Assembly: GCF_002073975.1 (NCBI RefSeq)
Contig: NZ_CP020384.1
Location: 248,001-312,000 of the forward strand
Direction: 5' to 3'
Source: Rhodovulum sp. MB263
GTDB taxonomy: Bacteria; Pseudomonadota; Alphaproteobacteria; Rhodobacterales; Rhodobacteraceae
Length of the DNA: 64,000 bases
A program made the position numbers and the translations under genes. The notes under the pieces are model-generated. The model searched no databases. It was given only the letters and a program-made list of their open reading frames with translations, and was not told the DNA's origin. Numbering within the stretch: position 1 is the stretch's first letter; every line of letters begins with the position of its first letter. This document shows, in pieces, positions 36,841-44,136 of this stretch.

Positions 36841-36986
36841 GCCTCCCCCAAATCGAGCGCGATTACGGCAATCTTGCCCGTGCGCGGGTCGATCTCGCCC
36901 CAACCCATCGGGATTTCGGCGCCGCAGCAGGCTTTGAGCACGCGCGCCACGTCTGCTTGGGTGAAGCTGGTCGGTTTGCAGGCCAT
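36837..36986 (-). CDS. Small phage-type hypothetical protein
   Basis: 49 residues, MACKPTSFTQADVARVLKAC and then an acidic beta-rich end (IDPRTGKIAVIALDLGEA). The pattern of an F-T-Q-A-D-[LV]-x-R-[AV] helix followed by two strands resembles small proteins frequently found beside integrases in Rhodobacterales prophages. ATG at 36986 has a strong ribosome-binding site (AAGGAGAACTGC). Function unknown. Confidence 0.6.
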   Translation of the reverse strand: MACKPTSFTQADVARVLKACCGAEIPMGWGEIDPRTGKIAVIALDLGEA

Positions 36987-37035
36987 GTGCAGTTCTCCTT
37001 GCTGCGTTTCTATGGCGGAGCGAAGAGTGCGCCGG

Positions 37036-37515
37036 TCAGACGTTGCTGTTCGGGTTTTCCATCGCGTAGCCGCCCGCATGAAGGCGCTTGAGCAGGCGCG
37101 AGAAGATCGCGCTATAATCAACGACGATGTAGGCTCCGGCGTCGGCCCCTTCCGAAATCAGCTTGCCAAGCGTGGCGCCCACATTGAGCGACCCGTAGGC
37201 GATTTCCATGACGAGATCGTTCCCTTTTCGGCTGGCGCCAACGAAGTAGGGCGCGGCGTTGCTTTCGATGATCTCCGCCAGCATCTGGACGGCAAAGGAA
37301 CAGGCCGAAGAGGCAACGTCCTGATTTCCTGTCCCGCCCGAGACCTCGGCGAAGACCGCTACCGAAAACAGCTCGGACAGCGTGAAGCGGTGCCAGCCCT
37401 CGCTTGCCCCGAGGTCGAAGAACCCCTTGCGACGCCAGCTCTGCACGGTGTTGAGGTTGGTTTCGGTCAGTGAGGCGACTTCGGAAACCGTGAAGCGCTG
37501 ATTGGTGAATTCCAT
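37036..37515 (-). CDS. MerR-like HTH regulator of the element
   Basis: 159 residues. N-terminal HTH: RFTVSEVASLTETNLNTVQS, then WRRKGFFDLGASEGWHRFTL, a MerR-type recognition helix and wing. The remaining 100 residues are a predicted alpha/beta effector or dimerisation domain with no clear relative. ATG at 37515 chosen because the HTH begins there. Palindromic sites just upstream (37536–37572) suggest autoregulation. Confidence 0.65.
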   Translation of the reverse strand: MEFTNQRFTVSEVASLTETNLNTVQSWRRKGFFDLGASEGWHRFTLSELFSVAVFAEVSGGTGNQDVASSACSFAVQMLAEIIESNAAPYFVGASRKGNDLVMEIAYGSLNVGATLGKLISEGADAGAYIVVDYSAIFSRLLKRLHAGGYAMENPNSNV

Positions 37516-37535
37516 TTTTTTGATCTCCAGATCTC

Positions 37536-37572
37536 GATACATGTATCCAGGTACATGATTTCGATACCCGTC
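37536..37572. promoter_or_regulatory. Putative operator palindromes upstream of the MerR-like gene
   Basis: GATACATGTATC at 37536–37547 is a perfect 12-bp palindrome, followed by GGTACATGATTTCGATACC, whose ends (GGTA/TACC) are also inverted. A related CATGATTT box recurs about 45 bp further upstream (37604–37611). Placement 20 bp upstream of the regulator's start suggests repressor binding; not tested. Confidence 0.5.
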
Positions 37573-37647
37573 TAAGGACTCGCAGTCAAGATGTGTGTTA
37601 CCGCACATGATTTACCCATACGGGCAGCGCCAATGACCAAACGTTCC

Positions 37648-38010
37648 TCACCACGCCGACGGCGCGACCCCGACCAACAGGCGCGCTTCCTTCCAGATCA
37701 TGCTGGTCTCCCAGTCTGCGCCGCACTTTCCGCACACGGTTTCGACGATCACCTTGGCTGCGAAGTCGGCAGCACAGGTGCTTGGAAGAGACATCATCTC
37801 ATCCTCGATCTTGTTCGAATGCCGGTAGAAGAGCAGGTCCAGCTCTGCGTCTTCGCCGCTTCCAGTCGCATTGCAGACATGCCGCCTGGCGGCATCGAGG
37901 ATCGCACGATGCCGATGGAAGAGCCTCAGGATCTGCGATTGGTCGGCTTCGGCCTTCGTCATCGTGGGCACAGCCAGCGTTGCGGCGGAGAAGAAAGTCC
38001 GACGTTTCAT
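37648..38010 (-). CDS. Element-encoded protein with Tat-like N-terminus
   Basis: 120 residues. MKRRTFFSAATLAVP begins like a short twin-Arg or Sec signal, followed by a helical region with four Cys in total (VCNATG, STCAAD, VCGKCG). Similar short 'MKRRTF' proteins occur in Rhodobacterales prophages, with no known function. Its ATG overlaps the stop of the upstream 67-residue gene (ATGA). Confidence 0.55.
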   Translation of the reverse strand: MKRRTFFSAATLAVPTMTKAEADQSQILRLFHRHRAILDAARRHVCNATGSGEDAELDLLFYRHSNKIEDEMMSLPSTCAADFAAKVIVETVCGKCGADWETSMIWKEARLLVGVAPSAW

Positions 38011-38210
38011 GCCCTCGCCTCCATCAGGCGGAGGGTGTGCCGCAGGGCCGTGCGCAGATAGCTGCGGGCCTCGCGCTCGCTCTGAGAGTATCGGCCCGGC
38101 CGCTCCGTCGCATCGAGAGCGAGGGCCAAGCAGTCGTGGATTTCATACAGGCGTGCAGCAGGCAAAGCCGTGACGGCTGCCGGAAACGGGTTCGGCATTC
38201 TGGGCTCCAT
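38007..38210 (-). CDS. Small hypothetical helical protein
   Basis: 67 residues (or 63 if starting at the ATG at 38198). Helical, Arg-rich C-terminus (SYLRTALRHTLRLMEARA). Translationally coupled with the following gene by an ATGA overlap and divergent from the XRE regulator across a probable operator region. No recognised domain. Confidence 0.5.
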   Translation of the reverse strand: MEPRMPNPFPAAVTALPAARLYEIHDCLALALDATERPGRYSQSEREARSYLRTALRHTLRLMEARA

Positions 38211-38227
38211 TGATATGCGGTGGCGGT

Positions 38228-38277
38228 TTCGCTACAGTGTCCTCACGATAACAACCAAATCGCTACTGTAAAGCGAA
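38228..38277. promoter_or_regulatory. Probable XRE operator between divergent genes
   Basis: TCGCTACAGT (38229) is repeated as TCGCTACTGT (38260), and TTCGCTACAGT (38228) pairs with ACTGTAAAGCGAA (38265–38277) as an inverted repeat with a 2-nt offset. The sites lie between the divergent small gene (start 38210) and the XRE regulator (start 38298), the expected place for a switch operator. Confidence 0.5.
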
Positions 38278-38297
38278 TTCTACACGGTGACGCGAAA

Positions 38298-38519
38298 ATG
38301 ACACCTGCGCAGTGCCGAATGGCCCGGTCTGGTTTGTCTATGGGAGTGCGCGAGTTGGCAGAGGCCGCAGGCGTCTCAACCAACACGATTACGCGCCTAG
38401 AGAAGGGCGAGGCGCTGAAACCGCGGACGCTTGAAGCGATTCAATCTGCGTTTGAGGCCGCCGGTGTCGAGTTCATTCCCGAGAACGGCGGCGGGCCAGG
38501 AGTTCGGCTTAAGAAGTGA
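38298..38519 (+). CDS. Small XRE-family transcriptional regulator
   Basis: 73 residues, a single lambda-repressor-like HTH: CRMARSGLSMGVRELAEAAG then VSTNTITRLEKGEALKPRTL, followed by a short C-terminus (AFEAAGVEFIPENGGGPGVR), the standard layout of short phage and plasmid XRE proteins. It is the only plus-strand gene in the element and converges on the Abi_C gene. The start at 38298 excludes an N-terminal extension without homology. Confidence 0.82.
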   Translation: MTPAQCRMARSGLSMGVRELAEAAGVSTNTITRLEKGEALKPRTLEAIQSAFEAAGVEFIPENGGGPGVRLKK

Positions 38520-38624
38520 ACAATCAGCCCGAAGCAGACGACCGCTTCCCCCTTCCGTCTTACTTGGCGGCCGTTGGTACGGGCGGAAAGTGGTCATTCG
38601 CTGCACACCCTCAAAGGCCGTCGC

Positions 38625-39521
38625 TTACCTTTGAAGATCGTCGGCCTTCGGTAGCTGACGCGCTGGAAATTTACGTTGCCATGTCTCAATGAGAAAGAGC
38701 GCGGCAGTGCTCGCCGCATGGATCGACAAACGGGCGATCCGCGCGTCGACACGCGCGAAGCCCTTTTCGCGACCATGGGCATCGCCGCCATGTGTTCGGA
38801 GAGCCCCTACACCGCATACCACCGTGGTCAGTCCGGAAAGAACCTGCCTCACATCATTTGCGATTAGGGGATCAATATCTGAACGATCAGGCGACAGTCC
38901 AAGAGGCTGCTTCACGGCATTATAGAGCCCCTGCACATCCTTCTTGGCAGGAAGCGGCTCGCCAAGTTCGACCAAAATCGACCGGCACACGCTTTCGACC
39001 GTGCTGCACGCGGCGGTGACAGCATCCTCCGGATCGGTGGCAGCACTTGCGAGGGCGCGTTCCAGATCACGGCTCACCGTGTCGAAGTCGATCACCTCGG
39101 ATAGCCCGGCAAGCTCTGAGAGAACCGGCACGCCTTTGCCTGCTTCGACCAGGCGCATCCGCCCTCCCTGCTGCTGAATCTCGAAGCCGTCAAAGCGCAA
39201 TGCGCGGTTAAGGTGGTCGAGTACGGCTGTATGGCGTTCTGGCTCATGGATGAAGTCGCGAGGATCGGCCGCTGCCTCAATGATACGCGGGAGCACATCC
39301 TCGGGCTGGAAACTATTGTTGATTTTGATGAGGCACTGGACCAGGGATGGCAGGCGGGAGCCGTCCACGCTGAAATCGACGTTGCAGGCGCGCATGAACT
39401 TCTCGATCTGCGGGCCACTACGATAAAGCCCAATAGGTGGCGGAGCATCCGCATAAGCAGCCCCGCCGCTGATGACATCGGCCAAGGCGTCTATGCTTTG
39501 GGGTGACAACGGGAAGGACAT
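38625..39521 (-). CDS. Abi_C (HEPN-like) abortive-infection family protein
   Basis: 298 residues. The C-terminal ~120 residues (VTAACSTVESVCRSILVELG, then VLSGLTTVVCGVGALRTHGG and DAHGREKGFARVDARIARL) match the Abi_C pattern of abortive-infection proteins. This domain is HEPN-like, with an R-x6-H motif (R242, H249) as a candidate RNase centre. The N-terminal ~150 residues are helical and not recognised; they may sense the trigger. Expressed with the HEPN gene, whose stop lies 15 bp upstream. Lower G+C than the host suggests recent acquisition. Confidence 0.7.
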   Translation of the reverse strand: MSFPLSPQSIDALADVISGGAAYADAPPPIGLYRSGPQIEKFMRACNVDFSVDGSRLPSLVQCLIKINNSFQPEDVLPRIIEAAADPRDFIHEPERHTAVLDHLNRALRFDGFEIQQQGGRMRLVEAGKGVPVLSELAGLSEVIDFDTVSRDLERALASAATDPEDAVTAACSTVESVCRSILVELGEPLPAKKDVQGLYNAVKQPLGLSPDRSDIDPLIANDVRQVLSGLTTVVCGVGALRTHGGDAHGREKGFARVDARIARLSIHAASTAALFLIETWQRKFPARQLPKADDLQR

Positions 39522-39536
39522 GTTTCTGTGGCTATT

Positions 39537-40232
39537 CTACCGGACGATTTCGTATGCAGCGGCTCGGAGCAGACCAGCAAGCACAGTTGCGCGAGTCCCC
39601 CCGTTCATCTGGGATTTGAGATAGTGTCCAGCTTGCTGCACACGATTGACACCGCGGCGCAGCCCCGTGGGATGCAGCGCCCCAAGCGCGAGGACGTCAT
39701 TGAGCCGATCAAGCGAGCTTTTGCTCCTATGAGCAAGATTGTTCCTGAAGGCGATTGTTAGATCAATGATCGCTTTTTGCTGAGCAATTAGGCGAGTGAA
39801 GCGTTCGACATGGGCAGCAATAAGCCATTGTTTCGCTCTGCCTTCGATAGCAGCATAGGTCGGGAAGGAGGTGTTTCGTCCCGAGGGGTCGAGCACGGTT
39901 TTCAGTTCATCTTTGGTGAGGTGGCGTTGCGACTTAAACTCAGCGAAGCTGTCGAAAGCAGCGGCAGCCTTTTGATTTGATTGCAGGGCCTCTCGAACGC
40001 TCGTTTCCAAGTGCTGCATGACCCGTGAGCAGTCGCGGTTTGCATATGCGAAAATCAAGTCGTTGGCGAACCCTTCGAACAGCACACCCAGAGTGAGTGC
40101 GTAGTTCTCCGTGGCGATTTTGCGGTCCTGGACGGCAGTCAGAGCGCCCCAAGAGCTATTGTAGAACCGAGCCTGCTCAGCGAGTTGGTCTGCAAAGTCA
40201 CTCCAGACGCCTTCAGGATCAATCTTCCGCAT
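39537..40232 (-). CDS. HEPN-superfamily protein (RNxxxH), probable defence partner
   Basis: 231 residues from ATG 40232, with the strong ribosome-binding site GAGGAAAC. Largely helical. FRNNLAHRSKSSLDRL near residues 162–177 holds the RNxxxH motif (R163, N164, H168) of HEPN ribonucleases. The rest (YALTLGVLFEGFANDLIFAY; HVERFTRLIAQQKAIIDLTI) fits the HEPN helical bundle. It probably acts with the downstream Abi_C protein in one operon. RNase activity and role in phage defence are inferred from the motif and context only. Confidence 0.65.
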   Translation of the reverse strand: MRKIDPEGVWSDFADQLAEQARFYNSSWGALTAVQDRKIATENYALTLGVLFEGFANDLIFAYANRDCSRVMQHLETSVREALQSNQKAAAAFDSFAEFKSQRHLTKDELKTVLDPSGRNTSFPTYAAIEGRAKQWLIAAHVERFTRLIAQQKAIIDLTIAFRNNLAHRSKSSLDRLNDVLALGALHPTGLRRGVNRVQQAGHYLKSQMNGGTRATVLAGLLRAAAYEIVR

Positions 40233-40375
40233 GTTTCCTCGCACACAAGCTCTCAATTCGCGGCAAGGTCGCCTTGCGGAGGCGCTGATTGGGCAGCATG
40301 CCCTACCGAGATCCGAAAATGGCAAAGGCTCGGGCGACACTCAGGGGCAATTAACCCTGCCTTTTGAATAGACAG

Positions 40376-40403
40376 ATAATACCCACATTTAGGCTTGCTG
40401 CAA
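40376..40403 (-). promoter_or_regulatory. Candidate promoter of the HEPN–Abi_C operon
   Basis: On the minus strand TTGCAG (40403–40398) and TATTAT (40381–40376) are separated by 16 bp, a plausible sigma-70 promoter about 145 bp upstream of the HEPN start. The -10 matches five of six consensus bases. Confidence 0.4.
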
Positions 40404-40727
40404 CTGCGGCATCTACTCTCTGCCTCAAGGTCTGCTCAGGGCCGAGGTGTATCGTCGGCGCGAGGCGCGACGGCCTGATCGCAGTGTCCGATTTTCACAT
40501 CGGCTGATCGAAGACAGGCCGGGGCGTTTCCGCACCCCGGCCCGATGCCCGCCGCGCCCTGACGAAAACCCAGGCCGCGGGCTGTCGGGGTTCTTCGCCC
40601 ACCATGCGGGACACTCGCCGACTTGCCCCAATCGCGTTTGCGGACCCCTCCCGCCAGGTGCGATCCCCCCTGCCGCGTCAGAGCCGCCGCACGCGGCTCT
40701 GAGCATCCTTTTGGGCCGATTGCCGGA
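40404..40727. other. Non-coding stretch after the capsid gene
   Basis: No gene seen. It contains the dyads GGCCGGGG/CCCCGGCC (40517–40542) and CAGAGCCGC/GCGGCTCTG (40679–40701), and separates the structural genes from the defence operon. Confidence 0.5.
40679..40701 (-). terminator. Hairpin downstream of the capsid gene
   Basis: Perfect 9-bp stem CAGAGCCGC/GCGGCTCTG with a 5-nt loop, 27 bp after the capsid stop at 40728. No U-run follows on the minus strand, so termination strength is uncertain. Confidence 0.5.
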
Positions 40728-42284
40728 TCACGCGCCGGGGTTCTTGTACCAGGCGCGGTGATCGACGAACCCGGCCCCGAAATCGAGGCGCACCTTGAAC
40801 TCGCTGGCATCGGTCTCGAAGCCGTCGCGGGTGAAGATCTGCGGTCCCGAAGCCCCATCCAGATAGGCGTGCTGCAGCGCATCGGGACGGCCCGGCAAGG
40901 CGGCGATGTACCAGGCCGCCGGGTCCGTCAGGTTGGCATCGGCCAGAACCGTCAGCTTCTGCTGGAACGGGTTCACATCGTCGGCCGACGCGGCCGAGAT
41001 TTCGGCCACCAGCCGTTCGGCCTGCGTTTCCAGCTCGGGCGGCACGATCAACAGCGCGGGGTCCACCCGGATCGCCTCGCCCGCCAGCCCCTTCTGACGG
41101 CGCATCGCCGTGCGCGCGAGGGACAGCGAGGCAATGGAGAGGGTCGCGCCGGTCTCGGCCAGGTTGCCGTGATCGGCATGGAAGAGGGCCTTGCCGTCCG
41201 ACATAGCCGGACCCGTGCCGCCATTCGCCTCGAGGAGCCCGGCGAAGATGCGCGCTTCGGTGAGCGCCGCGCCCTGACCGAACATGCGGGCGCTCTGCTC
41301 GAACGCGCCGAGGTCGTCGTTCACGATGGCCTGCCGGGTCAGGGTGAAGATCTTGCCATAGGTCTCCAGAACGAAGGCCTCGCCCGCGTCGGTGATCTGG
41401 CCCTGCCCGAACTCGCCGTTTTCCAGCACCTTCGCCAGCTCGACACCGCCCGAGACGCGGACGGTGTTGATCGGGCGGAAGTCCGGGGCCGAAACTTCGC
41501 GGGACGCTTTCTTGATTTGCGACTCGGCAGCCTCGTAGGCCGTCAGCAATACCTTGTTCGAGGCAATCGCCAGGGCGGCCCTGAAATCGTCGGTGCCCAT
41601 CGCACCGCCCCACATCATGGCATGGCGCCGCCCCCGGACGTAGCCGCCGCCGGCCGAAATCTTGGCAATGTCGTCCAGCCGCATGGCCACGAACTCCCGA
41701 CCATGGGTCGGCACATGCCCGGCTTGCATCCGCGCCAGGAGGCCGTCCGCCATCGCGTCGGCCCGAGACGGGGTATCCTCAACAAAGGCCAATGCGCTGG
41801 GGCGAACCGGCGGCTCATTGCGGGCCATGAGGGCCATCGCCTCTTCCCCGGCGACCCGTGCGATTTCCTGCGTGATCGCCGCCGGGTCCGTTCCCGGAAC
41901 GGCAATACCGGCCATCACCGCGCGTTTCGCGATCGACATCAGCGCGGCCTGGTTCAGCAGCTCCCCCCGGACGAACGGCACGGACGCCTCCCGGAAGCTG
42001 GCCAGACCGGCGGCGACGGCCTCGGCCTGCGCCGCGCCGACGCCGGTTTCGGCCATCAGGTCCGCGAACTCGGCCGAGAGCCCCGCCTTGAACGCCACGC
42101 CACGCATCTGCGCCAAGTGGCGGGCAGAGGGCTGGCCATTCGGGACGGCCCCGGCCGACCCGCTGGCGGGCGCACCCGAGGGGGCGCCTTCGGCCCGTGC
42201 AATGCCAGCGCCGCGCAGACCGATCCGCTTGGGATGCTGCGCGGGGTTGAGGGCGACGGCGCCCCGGATTTCTTCAGCGATCAT
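40728..42284 (-). CDS. Phage major capsid protein (Mu gpT-like / protease-capsid fusion family)
   Basis: 518 residues. The C-terminal ~300 residues, with VSGGVELAKVLENGEFGQGQ, SDGKALFHADHGNLAETGA, RVDPALLIVPPELETQAERL and the end FVDHRAWYKNPGA, follow the pattern of Mu-like major head proteins (gpT) and related capsid fusions. The N-terminal 200 residues are Ala-rich and helical, perhaps a scaffold-like segment removed on maturation. ATG at 42284 with GAGGATCACC; the frame upstream to 42500 has no homology. It is the main structural gene of the element; its protease lies 1.9 kb upstream. Confidence 0.78.
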   Translation of the reverse strand: MIAEEIRGAVALNPAQHPKRIGLRGAGIARAEGAPSGAPASGSAGAVPNGQPSARHLAQMRGVAFKAGLSAEFADLMAETGVGAAQAEAVAAGLASFREASVPFVRGELLNQAALMSIAKRAVMAGIAVPGTDPAAITQEIARVAGEEAMALMARNEPPVRPSALAFVEDTPSRADAMADGLLARMQAGHVPTHGREFVAMRLDDIAKISAGGGYVRGRRHAMMWGGAMGTDDFRAALAIASNKVLLTAYEAAESQIKKASREVSAPDFRPINTVRVSGGVELAKVLENGEFGQGQITDAGEAFVLETYGKIFTLTRQAIVNDDLGAFEQSARMFGQGAALTEARIFAGLLEANGGTGPAMSDGKALFHADHGNLAETGATLSIASLSLARTAMRRQKGLAGEAIRVDPALLIVPPELETQAERLVAEISAASADDVNPFQQKLTVLADANLTDPAAWYIAALPGRPDALQHAYLDGASGPQIFTRDGFETDASEFKVRLDFGAGFVDHRAWYKNPGA

Positions 42285-42478
42285 GGTGATCCTCGCTTTC
42301 GATGCGGGCGAGACGGTCGCCCAGCCGGTCCCCTCGGGACAACAACAACCCGAACCGTCAAGGTTCTGGTTTTTCAGTGACTTGAAGGCATCGGGGTGCG
42401 AATTACCCCCGTGCAGACCCGTGCCGGGAAGGACCCGCCACCGGCTTTTGAAGTGAAGAAGGGTGAAACCGACGGTCA

Positions 42479-42697
42479 TCAGATCGCACCGTCCGGCCAT
42501 CTGACCGCTTTGCAGCGGAGGCCACTGGTGCAGCGCCTGCCTTTGGGTGTTTCCCAGGTCAGCACCGCGCTTTCTCTGCCATCGACCCGCGTGTAGGGCG
42601 CGATCGCCACAAGCTTGAGCAGGCGTCCCCGGTAGTACCGGATCGTCGTTCCAAGCGACGGCGCCTCATCGAACTGGATGGGATATTGATCCACCAT
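42479..42697 (-). CDS. Small beta-rich phage-type protein
   Basis: 72 residues beginning MVDQYPIQFDEAPSLGTTIR. Probable strands (LLKLVAIAPYTRV, SAVLTWETPKGRRC) and two Cys. Located between the presumptive origin and the capsid gene, preceded by GGGGGGGCGTG. The function is unknown; position suggests a regulatory or head-related role. Confidence 0.5.
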   Translation of the reverse strand: MVDQYPIQFDEAPSLGTTIRYYRGRLLKLVAIAPYTRVDGRESAVLTWETPKGRRCTSGLRCKAVRWPDGAI

Positions 42698-42720
42698 CAC
42701 GCGCCCCCCCGAGACTGACC

Positions 42721-42984
42721 GGGACAAACAGTCCGGGTCCGGGCGTGGTCCGGGGAGGGAAGGTATATATATTTATATATATACCTTTCCCCCTCCTGTC
42801 CCGTCCCACCATACGCCGTGCGGCCTTTGCCCCGACCAACCGGGACAAGAGATTGGTTGGCGTATTGTCCTGCATTTTCATTGTCTTGGCGGAAGTCGGG
42901 ACAAGCGGGACAAGCCGGGACAAAGCCCATTGTCCCACCACACCGGGACAAGGCGGGACATGCCGGGACAAGAGACGTTGTCCC
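42721..42984. repeat. GGGACAA repeat array (iteron-like)
   Basis: Nine exact copies of GGGACAA: seven on the plus strand (42721, 42842, 42898, 42907, 42917, 42945, 42965), two inverted as TTGTCCC (42930, 42978), plus a GGGACAT variant at 42955. In the core the copies lie 9–10 bp apart (42898/42907/42917; 42945/42955/42965), one helical turn. It is directly downstream of the RepA-like helicase gene. The pattern suggests binding sites for a replication initiator. Confidence 0.65.
42757..42790. repeat. Long AT-rich hairpin beside the repeat array
   Basis: A 13-bp perfect inverted repeat (AAGGTATATATAT against ATATATATACCTT, 42760–42787) with a 2-nt TT centre, extendable with G·T and G-C pairs to about 42757–42790. 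This TA-tract is exceptional in such GC-rich DNA and could be the duplex-unwinding element of an origin or a very strong bidirectional terminator. Confidence 0.65.
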
Positions 42985-42986
42985 GG

Positions 42987-44111
42987 TCATTGCACCACCC
43001 ACACCAGGTCGTCCCGCACGACGATTTCCCGCGCGGTTTCAAGCTCTTCCCTGCACCGGTTGAACGCCCGCTTGCGCGTGTCCCGGTTCTCGGAGGCGGA
43101 CAGCTCGCCTTCGGCCATGCAGGCATCGCGCCACAGATCGAAGCTCACGCCAGCGTGGCTCGGATACTGCGGCTTGCGGTGAATCTCGCCACGGTCCTCG
43201 ATCAGCCTGTTGAGGAGCGACAGGGCCTTTCGCGCCGCTTCGCTCACGCCCGCGCGTCCCGCCTCTGCGGGCACCGCCGGGTCAACCAGACAGGTCGTGA
43301 CGGGATCGCCGTCCTGGTCGAGGCCAAGCTCGACCTGCCGGAGCTGATAGCAGAAGCGATAGCCGGTCGGCCCGTCGCGCTGCTTTGTCACTTCGGCGGT
43401 GATCTGCCCCAGGTCGTCCCGGGACAGTTCGATTTCGGTGTCGATTGCGGCACGAAGGGACGAATGCCCCCGCGCCCCGCGCCCGGTGTCCTTGCCGGTA
43501 TGGTGCACCAGCATGACATGCGCCCCGGTGACGCGCCGGATCAGGTCGAGATTGCGCACCAGGTCGGCAATATCGGGCGCCGCGTTCTCATCCCGGCCCC
43601 CCATCACCCGCGCCATCGTGTCGATGACGATCATGTCGAAACCAGCGCCGCCCACGGCCGAGAGGTGTTGCAGCACTTCGGTCAGCGGCCCGGCCGCGCT
43701 GTCAGTTCCGGTCAGCGTGATCGGGACCGACAGCACGAAGAATTCGGGATCATCGAGCGCCGCCACCCGGTTCGCGAAGCCGCCGCCGCCCTCGGCCGCG
43801 ATATAGAGGACGCGGCCCTTGTTCACCCGCCGGTCTCCCCAGCTGCGCCCCTTGGCGACATGGTGCGCCAGATCCAGGGCCAGGAACGACTTTCCGCTGT
43901 TGGACGGGCCGTAGAGGACGGACAGGGCCGACTGGTCGAGCCAGCCCTTGACCAGATACGGGCGGGCCAGGCAGGGCGACAGATCCGCCGCCCAGGTCGT
44001 GGCCCCCAGCAAGGACAGGGCGCGGGGCTTCAAGCGCGCACGATTGCCATAAAGATGGCTGACCGCGCCCTCGGAAGCGCCTTCGGTCCCTTTTGTCGGA
44101 TCTTTGGTCAT
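42987..44111 (-). CDS. RepA-like AAA/RecA-fold replicative helicase
   Basis: 374 residues. Walker A LYGPSNSGKSFLALDLAHHV (GPSNSGKS 68–75), Walker B FDMIVIDTMARVMGG, and a sensor region MLVHHTGKDTGRGARGHSSL place it with RepA/AAA_25 helicases of plasmids and phages. The C-terminal 100 residues look like a winged-helix extension (ARKALSLLNRLIEDRGEIHR). It probably unwinds DNA at the adjacent repeat array. ATG at 44111; stop 26 bp after the ClpP-like gene, same operon. Confidence 0.82.
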   Translation of the reverse strand: MTKDPTKGTEGASEGAVSHLYGNRARLKPRALSLLGATTWAADLSPCLARPYLVKGWLDQSALSVLYGPSNSGKSFLALDLAHHVAKGRSWGDRRVNKGRVLYIAAEGGGGFANRVAALDDPEFFVLSVPITLTGTDSAAGPLTEVLQHLSAVGGAGFDMIVIDTMARVMGGRDENAAPDIADLVRNLDLIRRVTGAHVMLVHHTGKDTGRGARGHSSLRAAIDTEIELSRDDLGQITAEVTKQRDGPTGYRFCYQLRQVELGLDQDGDPVTTCLVDPAVPAEAGRAGVSEAARKALSLLNRLIEDRGEIHRKPQYPSHAGVSFDLWRDACMAEGELSASENRDTRKRAFNRCREELETAREIVVRDDLVWVVQ

Positions 44112-44136
44112 GGCCGCTCGTTCCTCTGCGACGGCC

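Noticed and set aside
42697-43002. Minus-strand ORFs with repeated LVP/CP residues (e.g. 42697–43002, 42666–42971)
   Set aside because: They are translations of the GGGACAA repeat array and the TA hairpin; no ribosome-binding site or protein-like composition.
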